Below, piece after piece: positions 5,797 through 5,814 of a stretch of DNA of 5,814 bases (positions are counted from its first letter, which is position 1; each line of letters opens with the position of its first letter). A program made the translations under genes and the position numbers. This DNA comes from a bacterium (GTDB taxonomy: Bacteria > NPL-UPA2 > JAGMAN01), in NCBI GenBank assembly GCA_023130215.1, contig JAGMAN010000039.1, forward strand, positions 1 to 5,814, given 5' to 3'. The notes under the pieces are model-generated. The model was given only the letters and a program-made list of their open reading frames with translations. It was not told where the DNA came from and ran no database searches.

Positions 5797-5814
5797 ATGG
5801 ATCTGGTGAAATAC

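Larger units (their letters stand above)
5632..5814 (+). promoter_or_regulatory. FMN riboswitch (RFN element), 5' part, cut by window end
   Basis: This is the RNA aptamer that binds flavin mononucleotide and turns off riboflavin synthesis or transport genes. Conserved elements in order are the P1 5' strand with CTTCGG (5635-5640), P2 GGGG-TGAAATT-CCCC (5644-5658), and ACCGGCGGTGAAAGCCCGCGA (5659-5679), which holds P3 (GCGG/CCGC) and its loop. The 3' side resumes with GATCTGGTGAAATAC (5800-5814), the start of the next conserved arm. The remaining GCCGAC arm and the closing P1 strand lie outside. Between them the variable arm closes with GTCCCC (5680-5685) against GGGGAT (5793-5798), leaving about 107 nt inside, well beyond a minimal element. 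The controlled gene is not in the window; ribB/ribBA, a rib operon or a riboflavin transporter is expected. Confidence 0.88.

Overview
The window looks like a piece of an uncultured Gram-negative bacterial chromosome of moderate GC content. It combines ordinary housekeeping genes with a small secreted protein of the exosortase-associated TIGR04073 type and an AbiEii-partner-like DUF6922 protein. That mix would fit candidate phyla near the Omnitrophota/PVC group. This placement is an inference from gene content only, with low to moderate confidence.

Left part (about 1-3405, + strand): one tightly packed operon-like run behind an extended -10 promoter at 41-68. It starts with a short coiled-coil protein (ZapB-like) and ZapA, two division-ring proteins whose genes overlap at TAATG. 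The TIGR04073-type exported protein follows. Then come rpsP (S16), trmD (tRNA m1G37 methyltransferase), rplS (L19), rnhB (RNase HII) and yraN (UPF0102). Most junctions overlap by 1-14 nt, which implies translational coupling. The usual KH-domain gene and rimM are absent between rpsP and trmD.

Middle (3411-4943, - strand): a complete comM/yifB-type Mg-chelatase-like AAA+ ATPase that converges on yraN with a 5-nt gap. Upstream of it on the same strand is a small gene (5013-5315) resembling DUF6922. Genes of that family usually sit beside an AbiEii nucleotidyltransferase toxin, and no such partner is seen here. It has a strong promoter (TTGATT-17-TATAAT with TGn).

Right part (about 5406-5814, no protein gene): an A-tract resembling an UP element, a + strand promoter (TTGACA-17-TATTCT, TGn), a leader with a short degenerate repeat, and the 5' half of an FMN (RFN) riboswitch. 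The riboswitch runs off the window edge. Its variable arm is expanded to about 107 nt and holds nested hairpins and a 17-nt direct repeat. It probably controls a riboflavin synthesis or uptake gene beyond the window.

No wholly new system is evident. The most unusual elements are the expanded riboswitch arm, the TIGR04073 gene inside a ribosomal operon, and the solitary DUF6922 gene.
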